Source of the DNA: Rhinatrema bivittatum
Taxonomy: Eukaryota; Chordata; Amphibia; Gymnophiona; Rhinatrematidae
Length of the DNA stretch: 64,000 nucleotides
Direction of reading: 5' to 3'
Assembly: GCF_901001135.1 (NCBI RefSeq)
Contig: NC_042622.1
Location: forward strand, 17,581,222 to 17,645,221
Shown: positions 41,165 to 52,130 of the stretch, piece after piece
How the letters are laid out: each line of letters starts with the position of its first letter
Numbering within the stretch: the stretch's first letter is position 1
The notes under the pieces: model-generated
What the model was told of the DNA's origin: nothing
Seen by the model: only the letters and a program-made list of their open reading frames with translations
Databases searched by the model: none
Translations under genes and position numbers: made by a program

Positions 41165-42117
41165 CTACAAATCGTGAACCCTGGTTCTGCTGATTTTTTT
41201 CCAATGGAAAAGGTTTGTCGTTGTCTTTGGATCATTAAAACCTTTCAAATATCTGAAAGTCTGTATCATATCACCTCTGCTCCTCCTTTCCTCCAGGGTG
41301 TACATATTTAGATTCTTCAATCTCTCCTCATAAGTCATTCGATTAAGACCATCCACCTTTCTGGTCGCCCTTCTCTGGACCGCCTCCATCTTGTCTCTGT
41401 CTCTTTGGAGATACGGTCTCCAGAACTGAACACAGCACTCCAGGTGAGGCCTCACCAAGGACCTGTACAAGGGGATAATTACTTCTCTTTTCTTACTCGA
41501 TATTCCTCTCTCTATGCAGCCCAGCATTCTTCTGGCTTTAGCTATCGCCTTGTCACATTGTTTCGCCGACTTCAGATCATTAGACACTATCACCCCAAGG
41601 TCTCTCTCCTGCTCCGTGCACATCAGCCTTTCCCCCTCCCCCCCCCAATCAAATACAGTTAATTCGGATTTCCACTCCCCATATGCATGACTCTGCACTT
41701 CTAGGCACTGAATCTCAGCTGCCATATCTTCGACCACTCTTCCAGCTTCCTTAAATCCTGTCTCATTCTCTCCACGCCTTCCGGCGTGTCCATTCTGTTG
41801 CAGATCTTAGTGTCGTCCGCAAAAAGACAGATCTTACCTTCTATCCTGTCCGCAATGTCGCTCACAAAGATATTGAACAGGACCGGTCCCAACACCGATC
41901 CTTGCGGTACACCGCTTAAAACCGCTCTCTCTTCAGAGAGAGTTCCATTTACCATCGCACATTGTCTTCTGCCCGTCAACCAGTTTGCAATCCAGGCCAC
42001 CACCTCGGCACTCATTCCTAAGCTTCTCATTTTATTCACCAGTCTCCTGTGTGGGACCATATCAAAAGCTTTGCTGAAATCCAAGTAGATGACATTGAGT
42101 GCTCTTCCTTGATCCAA
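41165..42117 (-). pseudogene. CR1-A ORF2 reverse transcriptase fragment, frameshifted
   Basis: RT motif A (FSKAFDMVPHRRL), motif B (SGVPQGSVLGPVLFNIF) and FADDTKICN lie in one frame (41701-42117). The thumb with ERDLGVIVSNDLKSAKQ and ECCVQFWRPYLQRDRDKM lies in another (to 41165). The switch occurs near 41640-41740, where a C/G homopolymer-like run (ccctccccccccaatc) has gained bases. ORF2 5' half absent. Confidence 0.85.
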
Positions 42118-42135
42118 TTCCTTGGTTACCTTGGC

Positions 42136-42785
42136 TCTGACCCCCTCTGCACCCCCGAATGCAGACCTCCTTCTGAGCTTGGAGCCCGCAGTCTCATGTT
42201 GGTGTCAATAGTTTCCTCACCTTAAGAGGGCATGTGGAATTTTTCGCAGAATTGTTTCATTTTCTTCACCAGACTTTCTGCGCAATTGAAAGTCCTGGGA
42301 AGGCCCCCATGTCCATAGTACCCTCTAATTCTAGAGAGGCTTTGCCTCCACCCCTGGCCTTGGAGGTCCCTTCTAAGAGGATTAGGAGTTCCCTTGATAT
42401 TCCAGGGTTGCCTTGGGAGGAGCCCCAGAAGAGGGCTGATAGTCATCCGAATGCAGAGAATTCTGCATCCCTGGAGAAGGGTAAACTTCTGTTTGGTTCG
42501 GAGAAGGATTCAGTCATTAGACTCTTCCGTCGGGATGAGATTGAGGGTCTGATTGACCAAGTGAATGCCTGTCTTAACCTCCACTCTGGGACTCCATTAT
42601 TAAGAGGGTTCTTAAGATTACCCAAGCATTTCCTCTTCATCCTGAAGTAGAAGGGTTGGTGTTGGTTGAATGGGAAGCTCCGTATTTGGCATTCTGAGGG
42701 GTGGCACTGTTACAGAAACTGTACCCTCACCTGAAGGCTACCCTCCAAAACTTACTTCATCTTCCACTGTGGATCCCTTAGATAT
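42136..42785 (+). pseudogene. DIRS gag fragment
   Basis: A 138-codon open piece: FCAIESPGKAPMSIV, ASLEKGKLLFGSEKDSVIRL, then FRRDEIEGLIDQVNACLNLH. The 'SVIRLFRRDE' block aligns with LVHLFQRDV at 39300 and with the remnant near 14060, marking it as DIRS-like gag. It ends near 42785 without a recognised boundary. Confidence 0.6.
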
Positions 42786-43081
42786 GGATGTCCACAAAAA
42801 TAATCTCACTCAGTAATATTCCATATCTTGACAAGAACCCAGTATAAATATTTGTAATAAAGATGACCTTCATATAGCAGTTGACAGGCACGATGGACAG
42901 CAACTGTGCTAAAATATAATCATTGGTCACAGTATGAATCCCACATAGATTAATGTGACCTAACTCAATTTTTGTATGTTTTTTTAATTGCAAATAAAAC
43001 CTTTTAAAAAATCGACTTATCTTGTATAAGCTGAATTTATAGATCAAGGCAGTAAACTGGTATGCCGATCTAAAGTCAGAG
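42786..43081. other. Unassigned 296 bp
   Basis: AT-rich sequence with no recognised family, possibly host intron. Confidence 0.35.
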
Positions 43082-43303
43082 GGGGTCATTTTCAAAGGAG
43101 TTACGCATGTAAATGTGACATATTATCGTAGCAATTTTGAAAAGCTATTTACTCGAGTAAAGTGCACTTACTTGAGTAAATCCTATGGACAATTCAATGG
43201 CATATATTGTAGCAATTTTGAAAAGCCCACTTACTTGAGTAAAGTGTATTTACTCGAGCAAAAACCAGTTTTGCTCGAGTAAATGCTTTTTAAAATCTAC
43301 CCC
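43082..43303. mobile_element. Palindrome-rich TIR element, 222 bp
   Basis: The ends are GGGGTCATTTTCAAA and TTTAAAATCTACCCC, imperfect inverted repeats of the same style as the GC-rich elements at 24805 and 60321. Flanks read agag on both sides. Internal palindromic units include tttactcgagtaaa and its variants, repeated about three times. No ORF. Confidence 0.75.
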
Positions 43304-43527
43304 AGAGAGAATAAGATATATAAAGCTGTGTGCAATGATGAATCGTTGAATGAGCCATGAACAGGAGAGCGAATAGCTTCTATATGTGGAGTTTCTGGCG
43401 TTAAAGAGTCCTTCGTTCGAGAAAACACAATTCCATAGCAGGCAGGACCTATGAGGAAAGTATTCTTGTATAATACCTTTTCTTTATTCTTATCTCTATG
43501 ATTGCAATAAGCTTACTTTTCATAGCC

Positions 43528-44139
43528 ATGACTCTTCAACCATACACCCCACAGAGAGCCCTAAGATCACAAAACAAAAGACTTTTAACAGTGCCTACAA
43601 CACAGAACACACACCTAACACAAATAAGAGAGAGAATGTTTTCCATAGCGGGCTCTAAACTATGGAACTCACTTCCAGTGTCTCTGTGCCAGACAACAGA
43701 AAGGGTTTCAAAAGAGAACTGAAAACATGGCTCTTAGAGAAATGCATATGAACTAACATAAAACTCCAATATGCCGATAACATCACTGTCAGAACCTTAG
43801 ACTATGCTAACAGAGTGAGCAATAAGTATTGAACTTATACTGAGTATAACATGAAGGATAATGTAAAGGAAATCATAGGTTATAATTCTACATAAAAGCA
43901 CCCTAATTACCTTGTACTTGATGTTGATGACTCAACTCAGAATATGCATTTGCTATTAGATGAATTAGATTATGTATAAATATGGCCTAGAAAATGTCTT
44001 TGTTGTTATATTGTCCTAGAATATGAACATTGAAACAGAATGGGATTGTACACCCAGTAACTGAAAGCTGATTTTGTAAACTGTTGTGAACTTATTTTGG
44101 AACACTGGTATATAAAACGCCTAAATAAAATAAATGTAT
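43528..44139 (+). pseudogene. L2 3' end, decayed
   Basis: L2 RT C-terminal blocks (ALRSQNKRLLTVPTTQNTHL and SKLWNSLPVSL) with a frameshift after the SLCQTT region. The 3' UTR ends in 'ggtatataaaacgcctaaat' plus AAATAAATG. Confidence 0.8.
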
Positions 44140-44199
44140 GGAGCAATAAAAGATTATATCGTAGGATGGCCTACATTTGTCAATGGCTGGAAAGAGGAT

Positions 44200-46526
44200 G
44201 CTAAGTGAAAAATTCAAATCATTCATTATCAGGCATTTAAACTAGGGAGTGGGAGTGGCAGAAGGTGGCCAGTGAATTTGGCATGTCACCCCAAGCTAAA
44301 ACAGAAAGTGGGAAGAATAAGCAACAAAATCAGTCAGTTCAAAAAAGCAGAAAAGGTGAATACAAAGAGCAGCTAGAAAGCCATGACTACAAATGCTCGT
44401 AGTCTGAGCAACAAAATCCCAGACCTGCAGGCCCTAATAGTGGAGGCGGACTTGGACATTTTTGCTGTTTCAGAGACCTGGTTTACTGATTCTCATGACT
44501 GGGATACAGCCATCTCAACTATAACTCGCTAAGAAAAGACAGAGAGGACAGAAAAAGGGGAGGAGTAGCTCTTTATGTCAAAAACAATATCCAAGCAACT
44601 TAATTGCATTAAAAAAGGTGGAAGGAAGGCAAAATGATTACCGGCATGGTTAAAAGATGAGGTGAAAGAGGCTATTTTAGCCAAAAGATATTCATTTAAA
44701 AATTAGAAGAAGGATCCTAGAAGAAAATAGCATAAGCATTGGCAAGTTAAATGTAAGATATTGATAAGACAGGCTAAGAGAAAATTTGAAAAGAAGTTGG
44801 CCATAGAGGCAAAAACTCACAATAGAAACTTTTTAAAATATATCCAAAGCAGAAAGCCTGCAAGGGAGTCAGACTGTTGGATGATCAAGGGGTTAAAGGG
44901 GCACTTACAGAAGATAAGGCCATTGCAGAGAGATTAAACAATTTCTTTGCTTGGGTGTTTACTGAAGAGTATGTTGGAGAGATACTCGTTCCATAGACGA
45001 TTTTCATGGGTGATGATTCTGAACCAAATCACAGTGAATCTGGAAGATGTGGTAGGCCTGATTGCAAACTGAAGAGTAGTAAATCACCTGGACCAGATGG
45101 TATACACCCCAGTATTCTGAAAGAACTAAAAAATGAAATTTAAGAACTATTAGTAAAAATTTGTAAGCTATCAATAAAATCATCCAATGTACCTGAAGAT
45201 TGGAAGATGGCCAGTGTACCCCTATATTTAAAAAGGGATCCAGGGGTGATCCGGGAAACTATAGACCTGTGAGCCTGACTTCAGTGCCGGGAAAAATCGT
45301 GGAAACTATTATAAAGAAAAAAATCATAGAGCATATAGAAAGACAAGATTTAATATAACACAGTCAACGTGGATTTACCCAAAGGAAGCCTTGCCTTACA
45401 AATCTGCTTCATTTTTTTCAAGCGGTTAATAAACATGTGGATAAAGGTGAACCGGTAGATGTAGTGTATTTGGATTTTCAGAAGGCGTTTGGCAAAGTCC
45501 CTCATGAGAGGCTTCTAAGAAAACTAAAAAGTCATGGAATAGGAGGCGATGTCCTTTCGTGGATTACAAACTGGTTAAAAGACAGGAAACAGAGAGTAGG
45601 ACTAAATGGTCAATTTTCTCAGTAGAAAGGGATAAACAGTGGAGTGCCTCATGGATCTGTACTTGGACCAGTGCTTTTCAATATATTTATAAATGATCTA
45701 GAAAGGAATACGACAAGTGAGATAATCAAATTTGCAGATGATACAAAATTATTCAGAGTAGTTAAATCACAAGCAGATTGTGATAAATTGTAGGAGGACC
45801 TTGGGAGATTGGGCATCCAAATGGCAGATGAAATTTAATGTGGACAAGTGCAAGGTGATGCATATAGGGAAAAATAACTCATGCAGTAGTTACACGAAGT
45901 TAGGTTCCATATTAGGAGCTACCACCCAGGAAAAAGATATAGGTATCATGGTAGATAATACATTGAAATCGTCGGCTCAGTATGCAATAGCAGTCAAAAA
46001 AGCAAGCAGAATGTTAGGAATTGTTAGGAAGGGAATGGTGAATAAAACGGAAAATGTCATAATGCCTCTATTGGTCCATGGTGAGACTGCACCTTGAGTA
46101 CTGTGTACAGTTCTGATCGCCGCATCTCAAAAAAGATTTAGTTGCACTGGAGACGGTACAGAGAAGGGCGACCAAAATGATAAAGGGGATGGAACAGCTC
46201 CCCTATGAGGAAAGGCTAAAGAAGTTAGGGCTGTTCCGCTTGGAGAAGAGATGGCTGAGGGGGGATATGATAGAGATCTTTAAAATCATGAGAGGTCTTG
46301 AATGAGTAGATGTGAATTGGTTATTTACACTTTTGGATAATAGAAGGACTAGTGGGCACTCCATGAAGTTAGCAAGTAGCATATTTAAGACTAATCGGAG
46401 AAAATTCTTTTTCACTCAAGGCACAATTAAGCTCTGGAATTTGTTGCCAGAGGTTGTGGTTAGTGCAGTTAGTGTAGCTGTGTTTAAAAAAGTTTGGATA
46501 AGCTCTTGGAGGAGTCCATTAACTGA
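44200..46526 (+). pseudogene. CR1-B ORF2, decayed and internally deleted
   Basis: Begins with a CR1 endonuclease N-terminus (TNARSLSNKIPDLQALIVEA, LDIFAVSETWF, then GGVALYVKNNIQA). It jumps near 44600 to the linker (WLKDEVKEAILAKRYSF), so the catalytic second half of the endonuclease is deleted. The RT follows with stops: KSSKSPGPDGIHPSILKEL, VVYLDFQKAFGKVPHERLL, SVLGPVLFNIFINDLERN and IKFADDTKLFRVV. The C-terminus reaches KLWNLLPEVVVSAVSVAVFK. An antisense L2 interrupts the 3' UTR at 46527, and the CR1-B resumes at 51959. Confidence 0.85.
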
Positions 46527-47639
46527 TATTTATTTATTTTTATTTTTTATTTAAGTGTTTTTATATACCATTGTTTGGAGCTGGCCTTCACAACGGTTTA
46601 CAAGAGAAACAACAGTACATGGAACAGCAAACAGGTACAATGAAACAAACGTAAATAGGGTACAATTTGTGATTGAACGTAAATAGGATATAAATTGTGA
46701 GTAAAAACAATAGTATACATGTCAGATGCATTGTGGGATTACAAAGTTTGGAAGAAGTAATAGAGAATTATAAAATATTTAGAGAAATATTAAGAATTAG
46801 AAGCAGTTTACAGGAGATTTAACAAGCATTGGTTAACTATATGTAATGTTGGATAGGCTTATTTAAAGGGATAGTGATTAAGGGTGTGATGTGTGGTATC
46901 AGTTTGTTTAGCTTATCCGATGCCTTCTTTGAAGGTTTGTTGGAATAACCAGGTTTTGAGGAGTTCTTTGAACATTTTGATGCTACTTTGTAGTCTTAGA
47001 TTTTCAGGGAATGTATTCCAGAGGGTCAGCTCTGCTATTGAGAATGCTCTTTCGCGTACTGTAGTAAGTTTGGCTGCTGCAACTGTGGGAATTTCTAATA
47101 ATGCCTTATTTGTAGATCTTGGTTTGCACCGTGATATTTGTGTGTGTATATTGTCGTTGATCCATTTGACTTCATTTCCGTGTATGGTGTTGTGGAGTAT
47201 GGATAGTGTTTTTAATTCTGTCTATGGTTAACCAGTGAAGTGATTTTAAGACAGGTGTGATGTGGTCTGTTTTCTTTTTTCCGGTTAGAACTCTAGCTGC
47301 TGCATTCTAAAGGATTTGGAGAGGTCAGGTGGTAGATTTGGGTAGACCTTACATCAGAGAGTTACAATAGTCGAAGCTTGAGAAGATCAAGGATTGTAGA
47401 ATGGTTCAGAAGTCAGAATGATTTAGCAGTGGTTTTAGGCGTTTCAGTATCATTAATTTGTTAAAGCCTTCTTTGACCTTTGCCAATAAGTGTTTTTTTT
47501 TAGATTCAGTTCTGTGTCTATCCAGATTCCTAGGTCCTTCACTTTGTCATTGAGTTTGATGTTAGTATTATTTATTTGAATGGAGTTGTTTGAGATATTT
47601 GTGGGAGTTTTTCTTTGGATGAGTATGTATTTTTTTTGA

Positions 47640-48771
47640 CTGGGTAACCAAGGAATTGGATCGAGGAAGAGCGCTCGATGTCATCTACTTAGATTTCAGC
47701 AAAGCTTTTGATACGGTTCCGCACAGGAGACTGGTGAATAAAACGAGAAGCTTAGGAGTGAGTGCCGAGGTGGTGACCTGGATTGCAAACTAGTTGACGG
47801 ACAGAAGACAATGTGTGATGGTAAATGGAACTTTCTCTGAAGAGAGAGTGGTTTTAAGTGGTGTGCCACAAGGATCGGTGTTGGGACCCGTCCTGTTCAA
47901 TATCTTTGTGAGCGACATTGCAGATGGGATAGAAGGTAAGATTTGTCTCTTTGCAGATGACACTAAGATCTGCAACAGAGTGTACACGCCAGAAGGAGTG
48001 GAGAGAATGAGACGGGATTTAAGGAAACTGGAAGAGTGGTCGAAGATATGGCAGCTGAGATTCAATGCCAAGAAGTGCAAAGTCATGCATATGGGGAGTG
48101 GAAATCCGAATGAACTGTATTCGATGGGGGGAGAAAGGCTGATGTGCACGGAGCAGGAGAGAAACCTTGGGGTGATAGTGTCTAATGATATGAAGTCTGC
48201 GAAACAATGCGACAAGGCGATAGCAAAAGCCAGAAGAATGCTGGGCTGCATAGAAAGAGGAATATCGAGTAAGAAAAGGGAAGTTATTATCCCCTTGTAC
48301 AGGTCCTTGGTGAGGCCTCACCTGGAGTACTGTGTTCAGTTCTGGAGACCGTATCTACAAAGAGACAAAGACAAGATTGAAGCGGTACAGAGAAGAGCGA
48401 CCAGAAAGGTGGAGGGTCTTCATCGGATGTCATACGAGGAGAGATTGAAGAATCTAAATATGTACACCCTGGAGGAAAGGAGGAGCAGGGGCGATATGAT
48501 TCAGACTTTCAGATACTTGAAAAACTTTAACGATCCAAAGACAACGACAAATCTTTTCCGTCAGAAAAAAATCAACAGAACCAGAGGTCACGAGCCGAGG
48601 CTCCAGGGAGGAAGACTAAGAACCAATGTCAGGAAGTATTTCTTCATAGAGAGAGTGGTGGATGCCTGGAATGCCCTTCCGGAGGAAGTGGTGAAGTCCA
48701 AAACTGTGAAGGACTTCAAAGGGGCGTGGGATAAACACTTTGGATCCATCAGGTCTAGAGGACGTGTATAA
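47640..48771 (+). pseudogene. CR1-A ORF2 RT and C-terminus, one nonsense codon
   Basis: RT from motif A (YLDFSKAFDTVPHRRLVNK) through SGVPQGSVLGPVLFNIF and CLFADDTKICN to a complete C-terminus (IERVVDAWNALPEEVVKSK and FGSIRSRGRV). A TAG at 47791-47793 stands where the sister copies have Trp (NWLTDRR). After it, 325 codons are open. This copy shows the natural C-terminus lost from the copy at 2210. N-terminal RT fingers and endonuclease are missing. Confidence 0.88.
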
Positions 48772-49039
48772 AGAGGAGGCAGCAAAACACTGCACGGAGC
48801 GGCAGTAGCCACAGAGGCATTCACGGAGTGGGTGGCCAGTGGTTGGTGTTCCACCTTCATGGAGCGGAAGGATGGAGGGCTGCCATCTCCAAATTATAAA
48901 AAAAACAAAACAAAAAAAAACCAGGGGTGGGTAAGAGTATATAAAATTAACGGTGAATTCATAGGCTATAGGTATTACCAATTATTAGGCTTGTTCAATA
49001 ATTGTTGATTGTTAATGTGGCTTTCAATGCATACTTCAC

Positions 49040-49265
49040 TTTCAATGCTTATCCAGCATAGCTCTCTGCTTCAACGGCAGGGGAGAAGTAAAACTAATAC
49101 TTCAAACTTATCCAGCATAGATCTCTGCTTCAATGGCAAGGGAGAAGAAAAACTGATACTTCACACATATCCAGCATAGCCCTCTGCTTCAACAGCAGAG
49201 GAGAAGAAAAACTGATACTTCACGCATATCCAGCATAGCTCCCTGCTTCAACGGCAGGGGAGAAG
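49040..49265 (+). repeat. 62-bp repeat array in CR1-A 3' UTR
   Basis: Four units, each with 'tatccagcatagctctctgc' and 'ttcaacggcaggggagaag', between the CR1-A stop codon and its terminal block. Confidence 0.9.
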
Positions 49266-49560
49266 AAAAATAACCAATAAGGGCTGAATAACATAGTTTG
49301 GGTAAACATATAAGTATGGGTGTAGCTTGCTTATTGCAGCAGTTACTACCCCCCTAACTAATCAAGCTTGATAGTTCACTTGGATGCAGCTCCATCACTG
49401 CTCTCTACATTAATGGTGGGGGTGGAAGGGAAATTGAACCAAAGGTTACTAAGAGCCAAGAGAAACAGATAAGTATGAGAAAAAAAAGTGTGAAGCTTGC
49501 TGGGCAGACTGGATGGGCCGTTTGGTCTTCTTCTGCCATCATTTCTATGTTTCTATGTAT

Positions 49561-51738
49561 TCCATCTTGTCCATGTTGAGACAGAGTTTCAATTGGTTTA
49601 GGAGATTTTTTATGTTATTAAGGTATGAGGCAGCGAGATTGATGGCTTTATAGAGAGTGTCAGTTACCGGTATGAGAAGTTGTATGTCATCGGCGTAAAT
49701 AAGATAAGTGATGCCGAGACTAGTAAGGAGTTGACATAGTGGGATAAGGTAGATATTAAATAGTGTGGCTGATAGTGTTGATCCTTGTGGGACTCCGGTC
49801 TCGAGGGAATGATTCAGATTTGGAATTATTGATCCTTACTTGGAAAGATAGGTTGTGTAGAAAGGATTTGAACCAGTCTAGCGTTGTCCCTGCCAGGCCG
49901 ATTTCCATTAGTCTGTGTATCAGGCATTTGTGGTTGACCGTGTCGAAGGCTGCGCTTAGGTCGAGTAATATGAGTATATGGCTGTTTCCTTTATCAAAGA
50001 TTCATATAATTGTATCAGAAAGGGTGAGAAGTAGGGTCTCTGTGCTGTGGTGTTTTTTGAAACCTTGCTGTGTTGGGTAAGGTATGTTGTTTTGTTCTAG
50101 GTGATCATTGAGTTGTTTGAAGACTGCCTTTTCGGTTAGTTTGGCGAGGAGGGATAAATTAGATATGGGTCTGTATTTATTAAGGTCTGAAGGATCTAGA
50201 TTCTTTTTTTTTAATATGGGTTTGATTATAGCCGTTTTCAGGCTGTCGGGTAGAGCTCCTTCTTCCAAAGATTTGTTTATGATGTTGGTGATTATTGGTG
50301 TGATGATATGGGATATTTCTTTTAGGGGGTGTATTGGTATTTTGTCGATATCGTGTTTTGCAGGGTTTAGGGTTTTAATCAGTCTTTCGATTTCTGTGGT
50401 TGAGACATATTCGAAGGAAGACCACAGGGATATGTCTCTTTTGTCTAGAGTTGAGATATGGAGGGGGATATTATTAATGGTGTTGGTTATTTTATTGATT
50501 TTGTTTTAAAGAATTTGGCTAAATCATGGCATAGATTCATGTTTGTGTGGGAGGTTGCTGGATTCGTGTCAGAGATGAGGTTGTTCACTATGTTGAAAAG
50601 TGTTTTCGGGTTTTGAGTGATGTCTTGTATTCTCTTGCTATAATATTCTCATTTGGTTGTGTTAATCAAGTTTTTGTAGTGGGCTAGGTAGTTGCGGTAG
50701 ATTGTTAAAGTTAGGGTGGATTTGTTATTGCGCCAGGCCTTTTCGTTTTTTCTGAGGTTTGTTTTGGTTTCTCTCAATTGCTTGTTGTACCATGGATTGG
50801 TGGGTTTTTTTGGGTTGTTAATAAGTTTAGTTTTTTCGGGGTTGATGGTGTTTGCAATTTGTTCTGTAATTTGGAGCTAGGAATGGGTGGCGCTGTAAAT
50901 ATTGTCCATGTTGATGTTTGTTAATTGTTGTGAGAGTTCCTGCTGTAGCAGATCTGAAGTTGAAGCATGTGGTATTCATGTCTTTTGGTGTGATTTTTGT
51001 GCATAGTTCGGTCTGACCGCGTAGAATGAAGTGGTCAGACCAAGGAATTGGGGAGCAGGTTACTTCGCAGTTCTTAGGGAATTTTTCATTAGTGAAAATC
51101 AAGTCTAGTGTGTGGCCAGCTTTGTGAGTTGGATCTCTAATATTTTGTGAGAAGTGGAGAGCAGACAGTGCATCGAAGAGGGTTTGTGATGAGTGTGGCA
51201 AAGGTGTTTTATTATTGTGGAGATTGAAGTCTACTAGGATCATTATGGGTTTTTTGTGGTTGAGGTTAGCTAAAGGGGTGAAATGTTTCGATCCAGAAGA
51301 CCAGGAGGGCAGTAGATTAGGCAGATCTGAAACTCGAGAGATTCAAATAGTGCAACCTCGTAGTGGGGTGGGAGAGAATGATGTACTTGTTTCATTACAA
51401 AGGTTTTTTTGATGATTAACATTATTCTTCCTCCCCTACGTTTAGTTCTGGAATGGAGAAGAGGTCATATAGGTTGTTTGCTATTTGATTTGTAGGACAT
51501 GGCCGGTTTTTTTAAGCCAGGTTTCAGTAACTGCAAGAAAGTCGGGTTGTTGTTCGTGTAGAATGTCTGAGATAAGTATGAATTTTTTTGTTATTGACTG
51601 AGCATTGACGAGCATGAATGTTAGGAAGATCATGTTTTTTAGTGTTTCTTTGATGGGTATATCAATCAGTCTACGGTGTCTCATGTGGGGTGGTTTGACT
51701 GTGGAGGGTGTAATATTTGGTTTGTTAGGGTGAAGCAT
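49561..51738 (-). pseudogene. L2 ORF2 endonuclease to RT, decayed
   Basis: Read from 51738 downward. LVNAQSITKKFILISDILHE and PDFLAVTETWLKK are the start of the APE endonuclease. MILVDFNLHNN, HTLDLIFTNE and IPWSDHFIL are its later catalytic blocks (51243-50827). The RT follows with TAIIKPILKKKNLDPSDLNK, YRPISNLSLLAKLTEKAV and QQGFKKHHSTETLLL (50268-50002). Several frameshifts and stops. The remaining RT C-terminus lies beyond the CR1-A insertion at 46527-47623. No ORF1 is seen. Confidence 0.82.
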
Positions 51739-51958
51739 GGTGAGAAACCTTGGTTGCTTTCGGAGGGTTGGGGATAGGTTGTCTCAGGTACAGGCCATCT
51801 TAGGCGCTGTCGTCGAGGAGTTGGGTGGATCTTCGGTCGTCGACTGGAGGGCGCAAGAGACCGTTGATGCTGCTCCGGACCTCGGTGGGTCAGCGCCGAT
51901 CGTGTGGAATGGACGGTGTGCTCAGGCTGCGCTGCTGCCGTCCGGAGAGAGGAGTTGG

Positions 51959-52129
51959 CTTAGGGAATGGTCTCTGCTATTACTGGCATCAGTAGCTTGG
52001 GATCTTCTTAGTGTTTGGGTACTTGCCAGGTTCTTGTAGCCTGGTTTGGCCTCTGTTGGAAACAGGATGCTGGGCTTGACGGACTCTTGGTCTGACCCAG
52101 CATGGCAATTTCTTATGCTCTTATGTTCT
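51959..52129 (+). mobile_element. CR1-B 3' end, right of L2
   Basis: Resumes the CR1-B of 44200-46526 at 'ttagggaatggtctctgcta' and ends with 'gtctgacccagcatggcaat' and TATGTTCT units. Confidence 0.85.
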
Positions 52130-52130
52130 T

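Larger units (their letters stand above)
40326..42135 (-). mobile_element. CR1-A LINE, 5' truncated
   Basis: The minus-strand copy ends at 40326 with 'acatagaaacatagaaatga'. It has a long 3' UTR with the 62-bp unit repeats at 40610-40915. It carries the RT region from IYLDFSKAFDMVPHRRL to the C-terminal VVDTWNALPEEAV-like block. Close to the copies at 1892 and 47631. Confidence 0.88.
47631..49553 (+). mobile_element. CR1-A LINE, 5' truncated, young
   Basis: Inserted in antisense L2 with flanking tatgtat at 47624-47630 and 49554-49560 (7 bp). It begins in the RT at DWVTKELDRGRALDVIYLDF and ends with the consensus 'gggcagactggatgggccg' block. It differs little from 1892-3497 and 40326-42135. 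Confidence 0.9.
46527..51958 (-). mobile_element. L2 LINE, near full length, antisense, split by CR1-A
   Basis: The 3' tail reads on + as tatttatttatttttatttt at 46527. The 5' end is a GC-rich stretch at about 51740-51958. The L2 proper is 46527-47623 plus 49561-51958, about 3.5 kb. It landed in CR1-B sequence. Removing the CR1-A at 47631-49553 restores 'gatgagtatgta/ttccatcttgtcc'. Confidence 0.85.

Noticed and set aside
46893..47231. 112-codon + frame in the L2 region
   Set aside because: Antisense shadow of the L2 RT C-terminus, which lies on the minus strand here.
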